Positions 6,730-14,287 of a stretch of 25,916 bases of DNA are shown piece after piece. The stretch spans positions 9,454 through 35,369 of the forward strand of contig DDIE01000041.1 in NCBI GenBank assembly GCA_002338385.1. The letters are read 5' to 3'. This stretch comes from Proteobacteria bacterium UBA1858. Its GTDB lineage: Bacteria; Pseudomonadota; Gammaproteobacteria; UBA4575. The notes under the pieces were generated by a model, which saw only the letters and a program-made list of their open reading frames with translations, made no database searches and was not told the origin of the DNA. The number at the start of each line of letters is the position of its first letter. The stretch's first letter is position 1. The position numbers and the translations under genes are program-made.

Positions 6730-7770
6730 TCAATCTAAATTCAAGGCTTCACTGAGCAACTTTGCGGTGACATCCACTATCGGGATGACGCGATCATAGG
6801 CCATCCTGGTCGGCCCAACCACTGCCAAGACACCTTTAACATCTGGCTTGACCTGATAAGGCGCGGTGACTACGCTGCAATCATCAAATACTTGATAGCC
6901 CGACTCACTGCCGATAAAGATCTGCACGCCAGTGGCACAAATACAACGATCTAACAAATGCAGCACTTCTTTCTTATGGTTGAAGGCCTCAAATAAGCCA
7001 CGCAGAGTGTCCACACTGGAGAGTTCTTCAAACTCCATTAAGTTGGTCTGTCCGTCGACAATATAGTTGCCCGATGCATCCTCTTCGTCAGCAAATATCT
7101 TCTCACCCAGAGTGATTGCATTACGCATCAGCTGATCCATATCATGGCGCACATCGTCCAGATCACGTAACAGCACTTTGCGAACATCCTGCAACGTTCT
7201 GCCAGCAAGAATTTCGTTCAGGTAGTTGGCAGCCTCACGCAACTCACTGGAGCTGTAGTCTCGCTCAAGATCAATAATACGATTATGTACCTCTTTCTTA
7301 TCGACGACTAAAATCGCCAATACCCGTCGATCAGATAAGCTCAGGAACTCAATTTGGCGAAAGGCCGCCTTTTGATACTGCGGCACTGTCACCACACCTG
7401 CCATATGCGTCATGGAGGATAACAGGCTGGTCGCCGTTTCCACGACACTTTGAGCGCTACCCTGAGGCGAGTTCAGGCGTGACTTCAGACCTGATACCAA
7501 TTCTGAGTTAAGCGGTTTGACTTCCAACATGGTGTCGACAAACAAGCGATAACCCTGAGCAGTTGGCACCCGCCCAGCCGAAGTATGCGGTGAGTGTAAA
7601 TAACCCAAACATTCCAGATCAGACATTATGTTACGCACTGTCGCTGGGCTTACATCCAAGTCGGAAACACGCGCGAGCGTTCTGGAGCCTACTGGTTGTC
7701 CATCTTGAATGAAGCTCTGTACCAGCACTCTGAATAAGTGCTGCGCGCGCACATCCAGCTGTTGTTCCAT
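6730..7770 (-). CDS. hrcA: Heat-inducible transcription repressor HrcA
   Basis: HrcA binds the CIRCE operator (TTAGCACTC-N9-GAGTGCTAA) and represses chaperone genes when GroEL keeps it folded. The 346-residue protein has the N-terminal winged-helix segment with VGSRTLAR (about 27-34) and SPATVRNIMSDLE (about 41-53). The diagnostic SPHTSAGRVPTAQGYRLFVD follows at about 60-79, then the GAF-like dimerisation region, ending in VVGPTRMAYDRVIPIVDVTA. AAGGAG lies 11 bases before the ATG, somewhat far. It heads the grpE-dnaK-dnaJ cluster, as in several gammaproteobacteria. I could not find a CIRCE upstream of hrcA, grpE, dnaK or dnaJ, so its targets in this genome may lie elsewhere, for example at groESL. 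Confidence 0.96.
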   Translation of the reverse strand: MEQQLDVRAQHLFRVLVQSFIQDGQPVGSRTLARVSDLDVSPATVRNIMSDLECLGYLHSPHTSAGRVPTAQGYRLFVDTMLEVKPLNSELVSGLKSRLNSPQGSAQSVVETATSLLSSMTHMAGVVTVPQYQKAAFRQIEFLSLSDRRVLAILVVDKKEVHNRIIDLERDYSSSELREAANYLNEILAGRTLQDVRKVLLRDLDDVRHDMDQLMRNAITLGEKIFADEEDASGNYIVDGQTNLMEFEELSSVDTLRGLFEAFNHKKEVLHLLDRCICATGVQIFIGSESGYQVFDDCSVVTAPYQVKPDVKGVLAVVGPTRMAYDRVIPIVDVTAKLLSEALNLD

Positions 7771-7788
7771 CGGACCGATCTCTCCTTA

Positions 7789-7810
7789 GCCATGCATGAT
7801 CGCCATGCAT
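7789..7810. repeat. Short direct repeat upstream of hrcA
   Basis: GCCATGCAT occurs twice (7789-7797 and 7802-7810), starting 13 bp apart, in the hrcA 5' region. Each copy contains the palindrome ATGCAT. The spacing is close to one helical turn plus a few bases, so a protein-binding site is possible, but chance is not excluded. Confidence 0.4.
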
Positions 7811-7849
7811 CGAATATTTCTAATGCCAACACATCAATCTTATATTACA

Positions 7850-7901
7850 TTGACAGAAAATTGGATACTTAACTGAATCTAGGTAATGTATGCGTTATAT
7901 T
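7850..7901 (+). promoter_or_regulatory. Candidate nadK-recN promoter region
   Basis: A perfect TTGACA -35 (7850-7855) has only a poor -10 at 17 bp (CTGAAT, 7873-7878). A good -10, TATATT (7896-7901), has only a partial -35 (CTGAAT) at 17 bp. One of these probably drives nadK, since the gap separates it from the divergent hrcA, but I cannot choose between them by eye. Confidence 0.35.
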
Positions 7902-7905
7902 CATA

Positions 7906-7922
7906 GTTATTAGCGCAATAAC
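7906..7922. promoter_or_regulatory. Operator-like inverted repeat in the nadK leader
   Basis: GTTATT-AGCGC-AATAAC is a perfect 6-bp inverted repeat with a five-base centre. It sits at the position where transcription would start from the TATATT -10 and 16 bp before the nadK GTG. The geometry suits a repressor operator; I do not recognise the motif. Confidence 0.35.
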
Positions 7923-7938
7923 CGAGCATATTTAATCT

Positions 7939-8817
7939 GTGACTACGCAATTTAAAACAATTGGCATTATCGCCAAACACAACGATCCTCAGGTTATCGA
8001 TACCGTTCGTGCCTTATACACGCTGTTGGCCGCCCGCAATGTCAAACTTGTGATTGACGAGAATGTGCTGGCCTGTATGCCGCAGGACACACTTAGCTGC
8101 GTCGATGTCCAGGATATGCACACAGAGATTGATTTGGCGATTGTAGTGGGTGGTGATGGCACCCTGCTGGCAGTCGCTCAGTCGATGATTAGTCACGATA
8201 TTCCGATCATCGGGATTAATCGCGGCAGGTTAGGCTTTCTGACCGATATCTTGCCTGAGAATATGCAGCAAGATCTTACACAGATTCTTGATGGTGAATA
8301 TTTTGAGGAAAAACGTGCGGTACTGACCGCAACTATTCGTCGCGATCAGCAGCTACTCACTCAGCGTTATGCGATTAACGATATTGTTGCCCATGCCCTC
8401 ACAGGCGTGCGCATCATAGACCTAGAAACAAATATTAACGGTGAATTCCTCAACGCTCTGCGAGCAGATGGCTTGATTGTATCTACACCGACAGGTTCTA
8501 CTGCCTATGCATTATCTGGTGGTGGTCCAATTGTGCACCCTACCGCTCAAAATACCATCCTGGTACCAATCTGCCCGCACACTCTGAGTAATCGCCCGAT
8601 CGTGGTGGATAACAGCAGTCAGATCGAGATCATATATTCAGCGACCAATACGCTTAAAGGGGTGGCCGCGATTGATGGCCAAATCGTATCTGAGCTTGAG
8701 CCCAATGACAGCATAACCATAGAAAAGTCGGCGAAACCGTTAATCCTAATCCAACCCAACAGCTATTCTTTCTTTAATGTGCTGCGCAAGAAATTAAATT
8801 GGAGTCAGCAACCTTAG
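7939..8817 (+). CDS. nadK: NAD kinase
   Basis: NadK phosphorylates NAD+ to NADP+, setting the cell's NADP pool. The 292-residue protein shows the catalytic GGDGTLL motif (71-77), GINRGRLGFLTD (92-103), the AINDIV segment (145-150) and GSTAYALSGGGP (186-197), all in family order. The start is a GTG. A TAA stop lies in frame two codons upstream, so nothing earlier can be used, and the N-terminal Rossmann-like strand (TIGIIAKHNDPQV) begins right after it. No clear Shine-Dalgarno site is visible. recN starts four bases after the stop, so the two are an operon. It is transcribed divergently from hrcA. Confidence 0.97.
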   Translation: MTTQFKTIGIIAKHNDPQVIDTVRALYTLLAARNVKLVIDENVLACMPQDTLSCVDVQDMHTEIDLAIVVGGDGTLLAVAQSMISHDIPIIGINRGRLGFLTDILPENMQQDLTQILDGEYFEEKRAVLTATIRRDQQLLTQRYAINDIVAHALTGVRIIDLETNINGEFLNALRADGLIVSTPTGSTAYALSGGGPIVHPTAQNTILVPICPHTLSNRPIVVDNSSQIEIIYSATNTLKGVAAIDGQIVSELEPNDSITIEKSAKPLILIQPNSYSFFNVLRKKLNWSQQP

Positions 8818-8821
8818 TATT

Positions 8822-10489
8822 ATGCTGAAATCGTTACACATCCAGAATTTTGCCATTATCCAATCGCTCGAGCTGCATTTCTTTAGTGGTCTCAGTACGC
8901 TTACGGGTGAAACCGGGGCCGGTAAATCCATCATTATCGATGCTATCGGCCTTGTGTTGGGTGATCGCGCTGATAATGGATTAATTCGAGCAGGCGAGAA
9001 CAGTGCGGAAATCGTCCTAGTTATCGAACTGGCAGATGACTCAAACATCCTCAATTGGCTGATCGAAAATGACTTCGAGGCGGAGTCTGAATGTATCCTG
9101 CGCCGGGTAATACGCAAAGATGGTAAATCAAGGGCTTACATCAACAACACGCCAGTACCCTTAAAGTCGTTAAAAGAATTTAGCGAACGTATTATCAATA
9201 TCTACGGCCAGCATGCGCACCAATCTCTGATGCATACTTCCACGCAACGAGAGTTAGTCGATCAATTTGCTGGCCACAGCGATGAGCTTACGGCATTAAA
9301 GAACTTACATCACGACTGGCAAATTTTGCAGCAACGCGTGCAACAATTACGCGACAATGCCAGCGAAATTTCATCCCGAATAGAGCTACTGAGTTATCAG
9401 GTAGAAGAACTTGATCAGTTGAGTTTAGCCGAAAATGAATTTGCCCAACTGGAGCAAAATCTCAGTCGACTGGCTAACGCAGAGCAGCTCAAACAGGTCA
9501 CTGCCACAGCCGGACATCGTTTGCGCAATGATGATAATGAGGATATTAGTAGCCAACTCAATCAGCTTAGCAATCAAGTCGAACAGTGCTTGGCAGAGGA
9601 TCCATCACTGACTAATACCCATCAAGCATTATTGGAGGCGGTGACATTAATTGATGAAGCCGCCAGCGAGCTCAGCCATTATGCTGAACAAGTCAGTCTG
9701 GATCCTCAAGCGCTAGCGGACACTGAGGAACGCATATCGATCATCGATCAGATTTCACGCAAACACAAAATAGCGCCCGCACAGATTCCCGCCTTACATG
9801 TGCGGCTCAGACAAGAGTTGGACAGTCTAACGCAGCCTGATTGTGACTTAGATAGCCTGACCAGCCAATTACAGCAAGCAGAACAGCAGACTATGGCATT
9901 GGCTGAAAAGATCAGTAACAACAGATCTGCAGCCGCTGGAAAATTGAGCACCGAAATCACCCAAGCGCTGGCAAAACTGGGCATGCAGAAAGCCAAACTT
10001 GATATCCAGGTGAGCCCTCTCAAGCAGCTGACCAGCTCAGGCCTGGATAAAATCGTGATCAATATTCAAACTAATCCCGGTCAAAATATGCTGCCACTCA
10101 CTCAAGTTGCCTCTGGGGGCGAGTTAGCACGTATCAGCTTGGCCATACAGATGATTGCCGTAGATAAACTTGAGGTGCCCGTATTAATTTTTGACGAAGT
10201 TGACTCTGGTGTCGGAGGTGCTGTTGCCGAAGTCGTAGGAAAGGCATTACGTGATATCGGCGCGCATAAACAAGTCATGTGTATCACTCATTTAGCGCAG
10301 GTAGCCGCCAACGCTCATCATCATTATCGGGTCAATAAATATTCTGAGGACGAGGACACTGCCTCGGCCATAGAGTATCTCGAGCATGAGCACAGAGTGA
10401 CAGAGCTTGCGCGTATGATTGGTGGTGTTAAGCTAACCGAAAATACTTTTCTGCATGCGCAGGAAATGCTCGAAACTGCGACTCAATAA
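8822..10489 (+). CDS. recN: DNA repair protein RecN
   Basis: RecN is an SMC-like ATPase that organises broken DNA ends for RecA-dependent double-strand break repair. The 555-residue length is standard. Walker A is GETGAGKS at residues 29-36. A shorter-than-SMC coiled coil, rich in Glu/Gln/Leu, occupies roughly 150-370. The ABC signature ASGGELARISLA lies at about 428-439 and Walker B LIFDEVDSGVGG at about 455-466. It follows nadK by four bases and so is expressed from the nadK promoter or from one inside nadK. I saw no LexA-like CTG-N10-CAG box in the nadK upstream gap, which differs from the SOS-controlled recN of E. coli. Confidence 0.97.
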   Translation: MLKSLHIQNFAIIQSLELHFFSGLSTLTGETGAGKSIIIDAIGLVLGDRADNGLIRAGENSAEIVLVIELADDSNILNWLIENDFEAESECILRRVIRKDGKSRAYINNTPVPLKSLKEFSERIINIYGQHAHQSLMHTSTQRELVDQFAGHSDELTALKNLHHDWQILQQRVQQLRDNASEISSRIELLSYQVEELDQLSLAENEFAQLEQNLSRLANAEQLKQVTATAGHRLRNDDNEDISSQLNQLSNQVEQCLAEDPSLTNTHQALLEAVTLIDEAASELSHYAEQVSLDPQALADTEERISIIDQISRKHKIAPAQIPALHVRLRQELDSLTQPDCDLDSLTSQLQQAEQQTMALAEKISNNRSAAAGKLSTEITQALAKLGMQKAKLDIQVSPLKQLTSSGLDKIVINIQTNPGQNMLPLTQVASGGELARISLAIQMIAVDKLEVPVLIFDEVDSGVGGAVAEVVGKALRDIGAHKQVMCITHLAQVAANAHHHYRVNKYSEDEDTASAIEYLEHEHRVTELARMIGGVKLTENTFLHAQEMLETATQ

Positions 10490-10516
10490 TCTATCAACTC
10501 GATAAAACTCAACAAT

Positions 10517-10891
10517 ATGGTCAAACTGATTCCCTTCATTCTACTTATTAGTGCTGTCATCAGCCTACCCGCTTGTGAGAGTAGATTGTTCACCATCCAC
10601 AAAATAGATGTTCAACAAGGCAATGCGATTGATCCTGAAAAAGTCGCACAACTTGAAGTGGGCATGGACAAGAATCAGGTTAAGTTTTTGATGGGTAGCC
10701 CACTAATCACCGACGTGTTTCATCCAGATCGCTGGGATTATCTGTATTTCTTGATCCCAGATTATGGCACCACCGAGCGTTACCATCTGAGTGTATTTTT
10801 TGCGGGTGATAAAGTTGTAGAGGTGAGGAAAAATAGCCTGCCTGACGCACAATCAACATCTTCCGGCAATGCCACTGACGCGCTGGACTAA
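10517..10891 (+). CDS. bamE: Outer membrane assembly lipoprotein BamE (SmpA/OmlA)
   Basis: BamE is a small outer-membrane lipoprotein of the BAM complex, which inserts beta-barrel proteins. The 124-residue precursor has a lysine-containing hydrophobic signal peptide and a lipobox ending in LPAC, with lipidation predicted at Cys20. The mature part contains the family pattern: VAQLEVGMDKNQVKFLMGSP (about 43-62), then DVFHPDRWDYLYFL, then a strand ending in DKVVEVRKN. It lies 27 bp after recN on the same strand. In Pseudomonas, as I recall, fur lies between recN and this gene; here it does not. It converges on rnfH with only two bases between the stops. Confidence 0.95.
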   Translation: MVKLIPFILLISAVISLPACESRLFTIHKIDVQQGNAIDPEKVAQLEVGMDKNQVKFLMGSPLITDVFHPDRWDYLYFLIPDYGTTERYHLSVFFAGDKVVEVRKNSLPDAQSTSSGNATDALD

Positions 10892-10893
10892 TC

Positions 10894-11169
10894 TCAACCC
10901 GCGCTAGCCTTCGCACGCAGACGTCTGGCCTGCATAGGATCCATGACCAGATCGCTGTAAACCTCGACTCGATCACCATCCTGCAATACTGTATCGAGCG
11001 TAACTATGCTATTGAAAATACCGATACAGAGCGTGTTCAGAGTGAGGTGCCTGCACTGCTCCAGAATACCCGACTGACAAATTGCCTGTTCCACATTAGC
11101 CGCCTGCGGCAGTGCTACAGACTTATAAAATTCGTGCTTGGGTGCAATATAGATAACGTCGACAAGCAT
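10894..11169 (-). CDS. rnfH: RnfH-family (RatB) ubiquitin-fold protein
   Basis: This is a 91-residue member of the RnfH/RatB family (formerly UPF0125), with a beta-grasp fold of unknown biochemical role. The sequence runs from VDVIYIAPKHEFYKSVALP through TVEQAI-like and GIFNSIVTLDTVLQDGDRVE to the basic tail MDPMQARRLRAKASAG. The DGDRVEVYSDL segment and the DPxxxRRxRA tail are the clearest family marks. It follows ratA by 24 bp, the usual ratA-ratB pairing, but no partner activity has been shown by sequence. The name ratB comes from its position; evidence for a toxin-antitoxin function is weak. Confidence 0.93.
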   Translation of the reverse strand: MLVDVIYIAPKHEFYKSVALPQAANVEQAICQSGILEQCRHLTLNTLCIGIFNSIVTLDTVLQDGDRVEVYSDLVMDPMQARRLRAKASAG

Positions 11170-11193
11170 GCGCTGAATGAAGTAGTCGGGCGA

Positions 11194-11622
11194 CTAGTAA
11201 AGTTGGCGAGCACGCTCAACAAATGAACTAACCATGCGATCACATAGTTGATTGAAGAACGCCTCCAGTGCAATTTTTAGCATGGGATTAGAGAGCTCAA
11301 ACTGAAGCGCCAGCTCAACGCGTGAGCCGATATCATCAATATCGGTGAACGTCCAAGCGCCATGTAATTGTTTAAATGGGCCATCCAGTAATTGCATAGC
11401 AATAATCTCGCCTTCCGTCAGCGTATTACGCGTAGTAAATGCTGTCTTAATGGTGCCACGCGAGAAATGTAAGGTCGCTTGTTTTTGGTTATCTGCCAGC
11501 ATCTTGAATTCACTGCCAGAGCACCATGGGACGAATTCAGGATAGTGCTCGACATCATTCACGATCGCGTACATCTGCGCAGCACTGTGCGGCACCAGTG
11601 CACTTCGACTAATAGTTGGCAT
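11194..11622 (-). CDS. ratA: RatA family START-domain protein (Coq10-like; ribosome association)
   Basis: This 142-residue protein covers a single START/SRPBCC lipid-binding-type domain. Marks are the N-terminal RSALVPHSAAQMYAIVNDVE, then YPEFVPWCSGSE, the central GPFKQLHGAWTF strand, and the long C-terminal helix ending in FVERARQLY. E. coli RatA was reported to bind the 50S subunit and block 70S formation, while relatives are Coq10 ubiquinone-binding proteins, so either role is possible. The gene starts one base after the stop of the sodium symporter (TAA-T-ATG), so translation is probably coupled, and it continues into rnfH. Confidence 0.94.
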   Translation of the reverse strand: MPTISRSALVPHSAAQMYAIVNDVEHYPEFVPWCSGSEFKMLADNQKQATLHFSRGTIKTAFTTRNTLTEGEIIAMQLLDGPFKQLHGAWTFTDIDDIGSRVELALQFELSNPMLKIALEAFFNQLCDRMVSSFVERARQLY

Positions 11623-11623
11623 A

Positions 11624-12985
11624 TTAAATTATCCCAATTGCACTCAGAAATACGACTACCAAACCGATCGGCGTGAAATATTTAAGCAATACACGCCATA
11701 CCTGATAGACCATCTCCTGCTGCAGGTTGATTTCTTCTCTCACTGCTTGCTCACGCATCACCCAGCCGACAAATAGTGCGATTAACAGCCCACCAAGAGG
11801 CAACATGATATTGAATGTGAGATAGTCCAAACAATCAAATACAGTCTTGCCAAATAGAGTGATGGAATCCCAGTGATTAAACGATAGCACTGTGCCCAAA
11901 CCAATCAACCAAGTGACAATACCACATACTATACTGGCTTTAAGTCGACTCTGTTTTTTTGTCTCAACCAGCCATGCCACCGCCGGCTCTATTAGGGAAA
12001 TAGAGGATGTCCACGCCGCAAATACAAGTAACAGAAAAAATAAGGTGCCAAAAATTATCCCGCCTGGCATTTGCCCAAATGCTAACGGCAAAGTATTGAA
12101 GATTAGACCCGGTCCCTGAGCAGTCGCTAGATTATTGACAAAGACAATAGGGAAAATAGCTAGGCCAGCCAAAATCGCAACACTACTGTCTGCAATGGCT
12201 ACAGCTAGAGTGGTTCTACTGATAGAAGCTGTCTGTGGCAAATAAGAGCCATACATCATAATTGCCCCCATGCCCAAGCTGAGCGAGAAAAAAGCCTGGC
12301 CCATGGCATCGAGCAGAACATCCCCATTGAGCTTAGAGAAATCCGGCGTGAACATGAATTGTAAGCCTTGCAGAAAACCACCCTGAGAGATGGCATAGGC
12401 AATTAGAATCAGGATTAAAACGAATAACATAGGCATCAGGAATCGGACAGCAACTTCTAAGCCATTACTCACACCGCGAGCAACCACCACCATGGTCATG
12501 AACATAAAAATTGAATGCCAAAAAACCAGTGTGACCGGATCAGATAATAAATTAGTGAACAAGTCTTCTGCCGCCTGTTCCTGGATTGCCAGTAATCCAC
12601 CAGCGGCACTTTCCAGCACATAAAACAAAGACCAGCCAGCGATAACACTGTAATACGACAGAATCAGCACACCGGCTAACATCCCACTCCAGCCAATGAC
12701 ACTCCACAGCTTACTGACCTGCTCTTGTTGACATAGCGATTTGAGAGTATTGATTGGACTCTGACGACCACGTCGTCCCAGCAGCACTTCTGCCATCATT
12801 ATGGGCAAGCCAAATAGCGCGATGAAAGCCAAATAGACGAGCACGAATGCGCCTCCTCCGTTCTCCCCCGCCATATAAGGAAACTTCCAGATATTGCCCA
12901 GGCCGACAGCAGAGCCTGCGGCGGCTAAGATAAAGGCTAGGCGTGACGACCATTCCCCATGGATCGAGCTATTTTGCGTCGGCAT
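11624..12985 (-). CDS. Neurotransmitter:sodium symporter (NSS) family transporter
   Basis: This 453-residue inner-membrane protein has about 11-12 hydrophobic segments. It belongs to the LeuT/NSS family, which couples uptake of amino acids or related amines to sodium. The diagnostic first helix, AAAGSAVGLGNIWKFPYMAG (about 21-40), contains the unwound GLGN sodium/substrate site, followed by ENGGGAF. The substrate cannot be read from the sequence. I chose the ATG at 12985 (MPTQNSS), 11 residues before the conserved WSSRLAF; the longer frame from 13054 would run 23 residues into the divergent smpB promoter region. It heads a unit with ratA and rnfH. No good Shine-Dalgarno site is visible. Confidence 0.92.
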   Translation of the reverse strand: MPTQNSSIHGEWSSRLAFILAAAGSAVGLGNIWKFPYMAGENGGGAFVLVYLAFIALFGLPIMMAEVLLGRRGRQSPINTLKSLCQQEQVSKLWSVIGWSGMLAGVLILSYYSVIAGWSLFYVLESAAGGLLAIQEQAAEDLFTNLLSDPVTLVFWHSIFMFMTMVVVARGVSNGLEVAVRFLMPMLFVLILILIAYAISQGGFLQGLQFMFTPDFSKLNGDVLLDAMGQAFFSLSLGMGAIMMYGSYLPQTASISRTTLAVAIADSSVAILAGLAIFPIVFVNNLATAQGPGLIFNTLPLAFGQMPGGIIFGTLFFLLLVFAAWTSSISLIEPAVAWLVETKKQSRLKASIVCGIVTWLIGLGTVLSFNHWDSITLFGKTVFDCLDYLTFNIMLPLGGLLIALFVGWVMREQAVREEINLQQEMVYQVWRVLLKYFTPIGLVVVFLSAIGII

Positions 12986-13071
12986 AACATTAGACGATTG
13001 AAGTGAGCGACCATTTTGATGAATTTTGTGCGCACACTCAAGCGACAATCGCACTTGCTCAAGTTGCAGCT

Positions 13072-13077
13072 TATACT
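13072..13077 (+). promoter_or_regulatory. Candidate -10 element for a near-leaderless smpB transcript
   Basis: TATACT ends seven bases before the smpB ATG (13084), so transcription would start at or next to the start codon. No Shine-Dalgarno site is present. The matching -35 at 17 bp (TCGCAC) is poor, so the call is tentative. Confidence 0.3.
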
Positions 13078-13083
13078 ACGCCC

Positions 13084-13557
13084 ATGAAAAAAAATAAAAA
13101 TGCGTCGCAAGAGAACATCATTGCACTCAACAAAAAAGCCCGTCACGATTATTTTATCGAAGAGACTGTAGAGGCGGGATTGGTATTGGAGGGATGGGAA
13201 GTAAAGAGTCTGCGCGCTAAAAGTATTCAAATTACCGAAAGCTATATTTTCATTAAGCAAGGTGAGGCATGGATTTCCGGCGCCCATATCACGCCCTTGG
13301 CAACAGCTGCCGCACATTTAAACATCGAGCCATCAAGAATACGTAAGCTACTCATGCACAGGCATGAGATTGATAAACTCATTGGTGCCGTCGAACGCAA
13401 AGGTTATACCTTAGTCGCTACCAAACTGTATTGGCATAAGGGGCGTGCCAAAGTGGAAGTCGGCGTAGCTAGAGGCAAGCAACAACATGATAAACGCTCA
13501 ACTGAGAAAGATCGTGACTGGCAACGCCAAAAAGCACGCCTGATGAAAAATCAGTAG
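13084..13557 (+). CDS. smpB: SsrA-binding protein SmpB
   Basis: SmpB brings tmRNA to stalled ribosomes for trans-translation. From the ATG at 13084 the protein is 157 residues, the family length. It shows IALNKKARHDYFIEE (about 13-27), LEGWEVKSLRAKSIQI, the ITESYIFIKQGEAWISGAHI strand region, HKGRAKVEVGVARGKQQHDKR, and a basic C-terminal tail ending in WQRQKARLMKNQ that acts in the decoding centre. A longer frame from 13003 would add 27 unrelated residues and overlap the divergent promoter region. The tmRNA gene itself is not in the window. The stop is one base from the convergent dnaQ stop. Confidence 0.97.
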   Translation: MKKNKNASQENIIALNKKARHDYFIEETVEAGLVLEGWEVKSLRAKSIQITESYIFIKQGEAWISGAHITPLATAAAHLNIEPSRIRKLLMHRHEIDKLIGAVERKGYTLVATKLYWHKGRAKVEVGVARGKQQHDKRSTEKDRDWQRQKARLMKNQ

Positions 13558-13558
13558 A

Positions 13559-14275
13559 TCAGTGCTTATTGTGTTCACGCTGCCACAATGCATCTCCCGC
13601 ACTGTCTGATATTTTTTTAAGTAATTTCTCATGCTCCGCTAATTCCTCAGCAGTAGCGTGGACTACTTTTAGTTGATGCACTTTGGCCGTTAACTGATTA
13701 GTGGCACTTCGACTATGTGCATGAGCAGACAGCTCTGATCCCAGCGTTAGGTCGACCTGACCACCGGTCATCGCCAGATACACGTCGGCTAAAATTTGCG
13801 CATCCAGGAGAGCGCCATGTAGCTCTCGATGTGTATTATCTATATCGTAACGTTTGCACAAAGCATCCAGACTATTTCGTTGGCCAGGGTGCATCTTGCG
13901 TGCCTCATACAAACTGTCTGTGACCGTGCATATTTGTTTTATGTTTTTTATTGCATGACCTACACAATGCAACTCATGATCCAAAAAACCGACATCGAAT
14001 GCCGCATTATGAATAACTAGATTACTGTCTTTGACAAAGTCCAGAAATTCTTCACACACGTCGGCAAAAAGCGGTTTGTCTTGTAAGGATTCGATACTTA
14101 TACCATGCACTTCCTGAGCACCAACATCTATCGCACGTTCTGGATTTAAGTATTGGTGATAGAAGCGATCTGTCACGCTACGATTGATAATTTCAACTGC
14201 ACCGATTTCTATGACACGATGTCCATCGCTGACCTCCAGTCCAGTAGTTTCGGTATCAAGTACAACTTGCCTCAT
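13559..14275 (-). CDS. dnaQ: DNA polymerase III epsilon (proofreading) subunit
   Basis: Epsilon is the 3'-5' exonuclease of the replicative polymerase. The 238-residue protein has the DEDDh exonuclease set: Asp7 and Glu9 in VLDTETTG, Asp94 in HNAAFDVGF, His153 and Asp158 in HGALLDAQ. After the catalytic domain, GGQVDLTLG matches the position of the beta-clamp-binding motif, and a linker plus C-terminal segment would contact the alpha subunit. The ATG has an ACGAGG site six bases upstream. It lies 12 bp after rnhA on the same strand, whereas in E. coli the two genes are divergent; the tandem arrangement matches Pseudomonas as I recall. Confidence 0.96.
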   Translation of the reverse strand: MRQVVLDTETTGLEVSDGHRVIEIGAVEIINRSVTDRFYHQYLNPERAIDVGAQEVHGISIESLQDKPLFADVCEEFLDFVKDSNLVIHNAAFDVGFLDHELHCVGHAIKNIKQICTVTDSLYEARKMHPGQRNSLDALCKRYDIDNTHRELHGALLDAQILADVYLAMTGGQVDLTLGSELSAHAHSRSATNQLTAKVHQLKVVHATAEELAEHEKLLKKISDSAGDALWQREHNKH

Positions 14276-14287
14276 ACTCTGCCTCGT

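Noticed and set aside
10894..11622. ratA-rnfH as a toxin-antitoxin module
   Set aside because: The pair is conserved core genome with START and beta-grasp folds; the toxin-antitoxin label is historical and the sequence shows no antitoxin feature.
12986..13054. N-terminal extension of the sodium symporter from an upstream start
   Set aside because: It covers the divergent smpB promoter region and adds 23 residues without family similarity; the ATG at 12985 gives the normal N-terminus.
13003..13083. N-terminal extension of SmpB
   Set aside because: The added 27 residues are not SmpB-like, and the ATG at 13084 gives the standard length and start.
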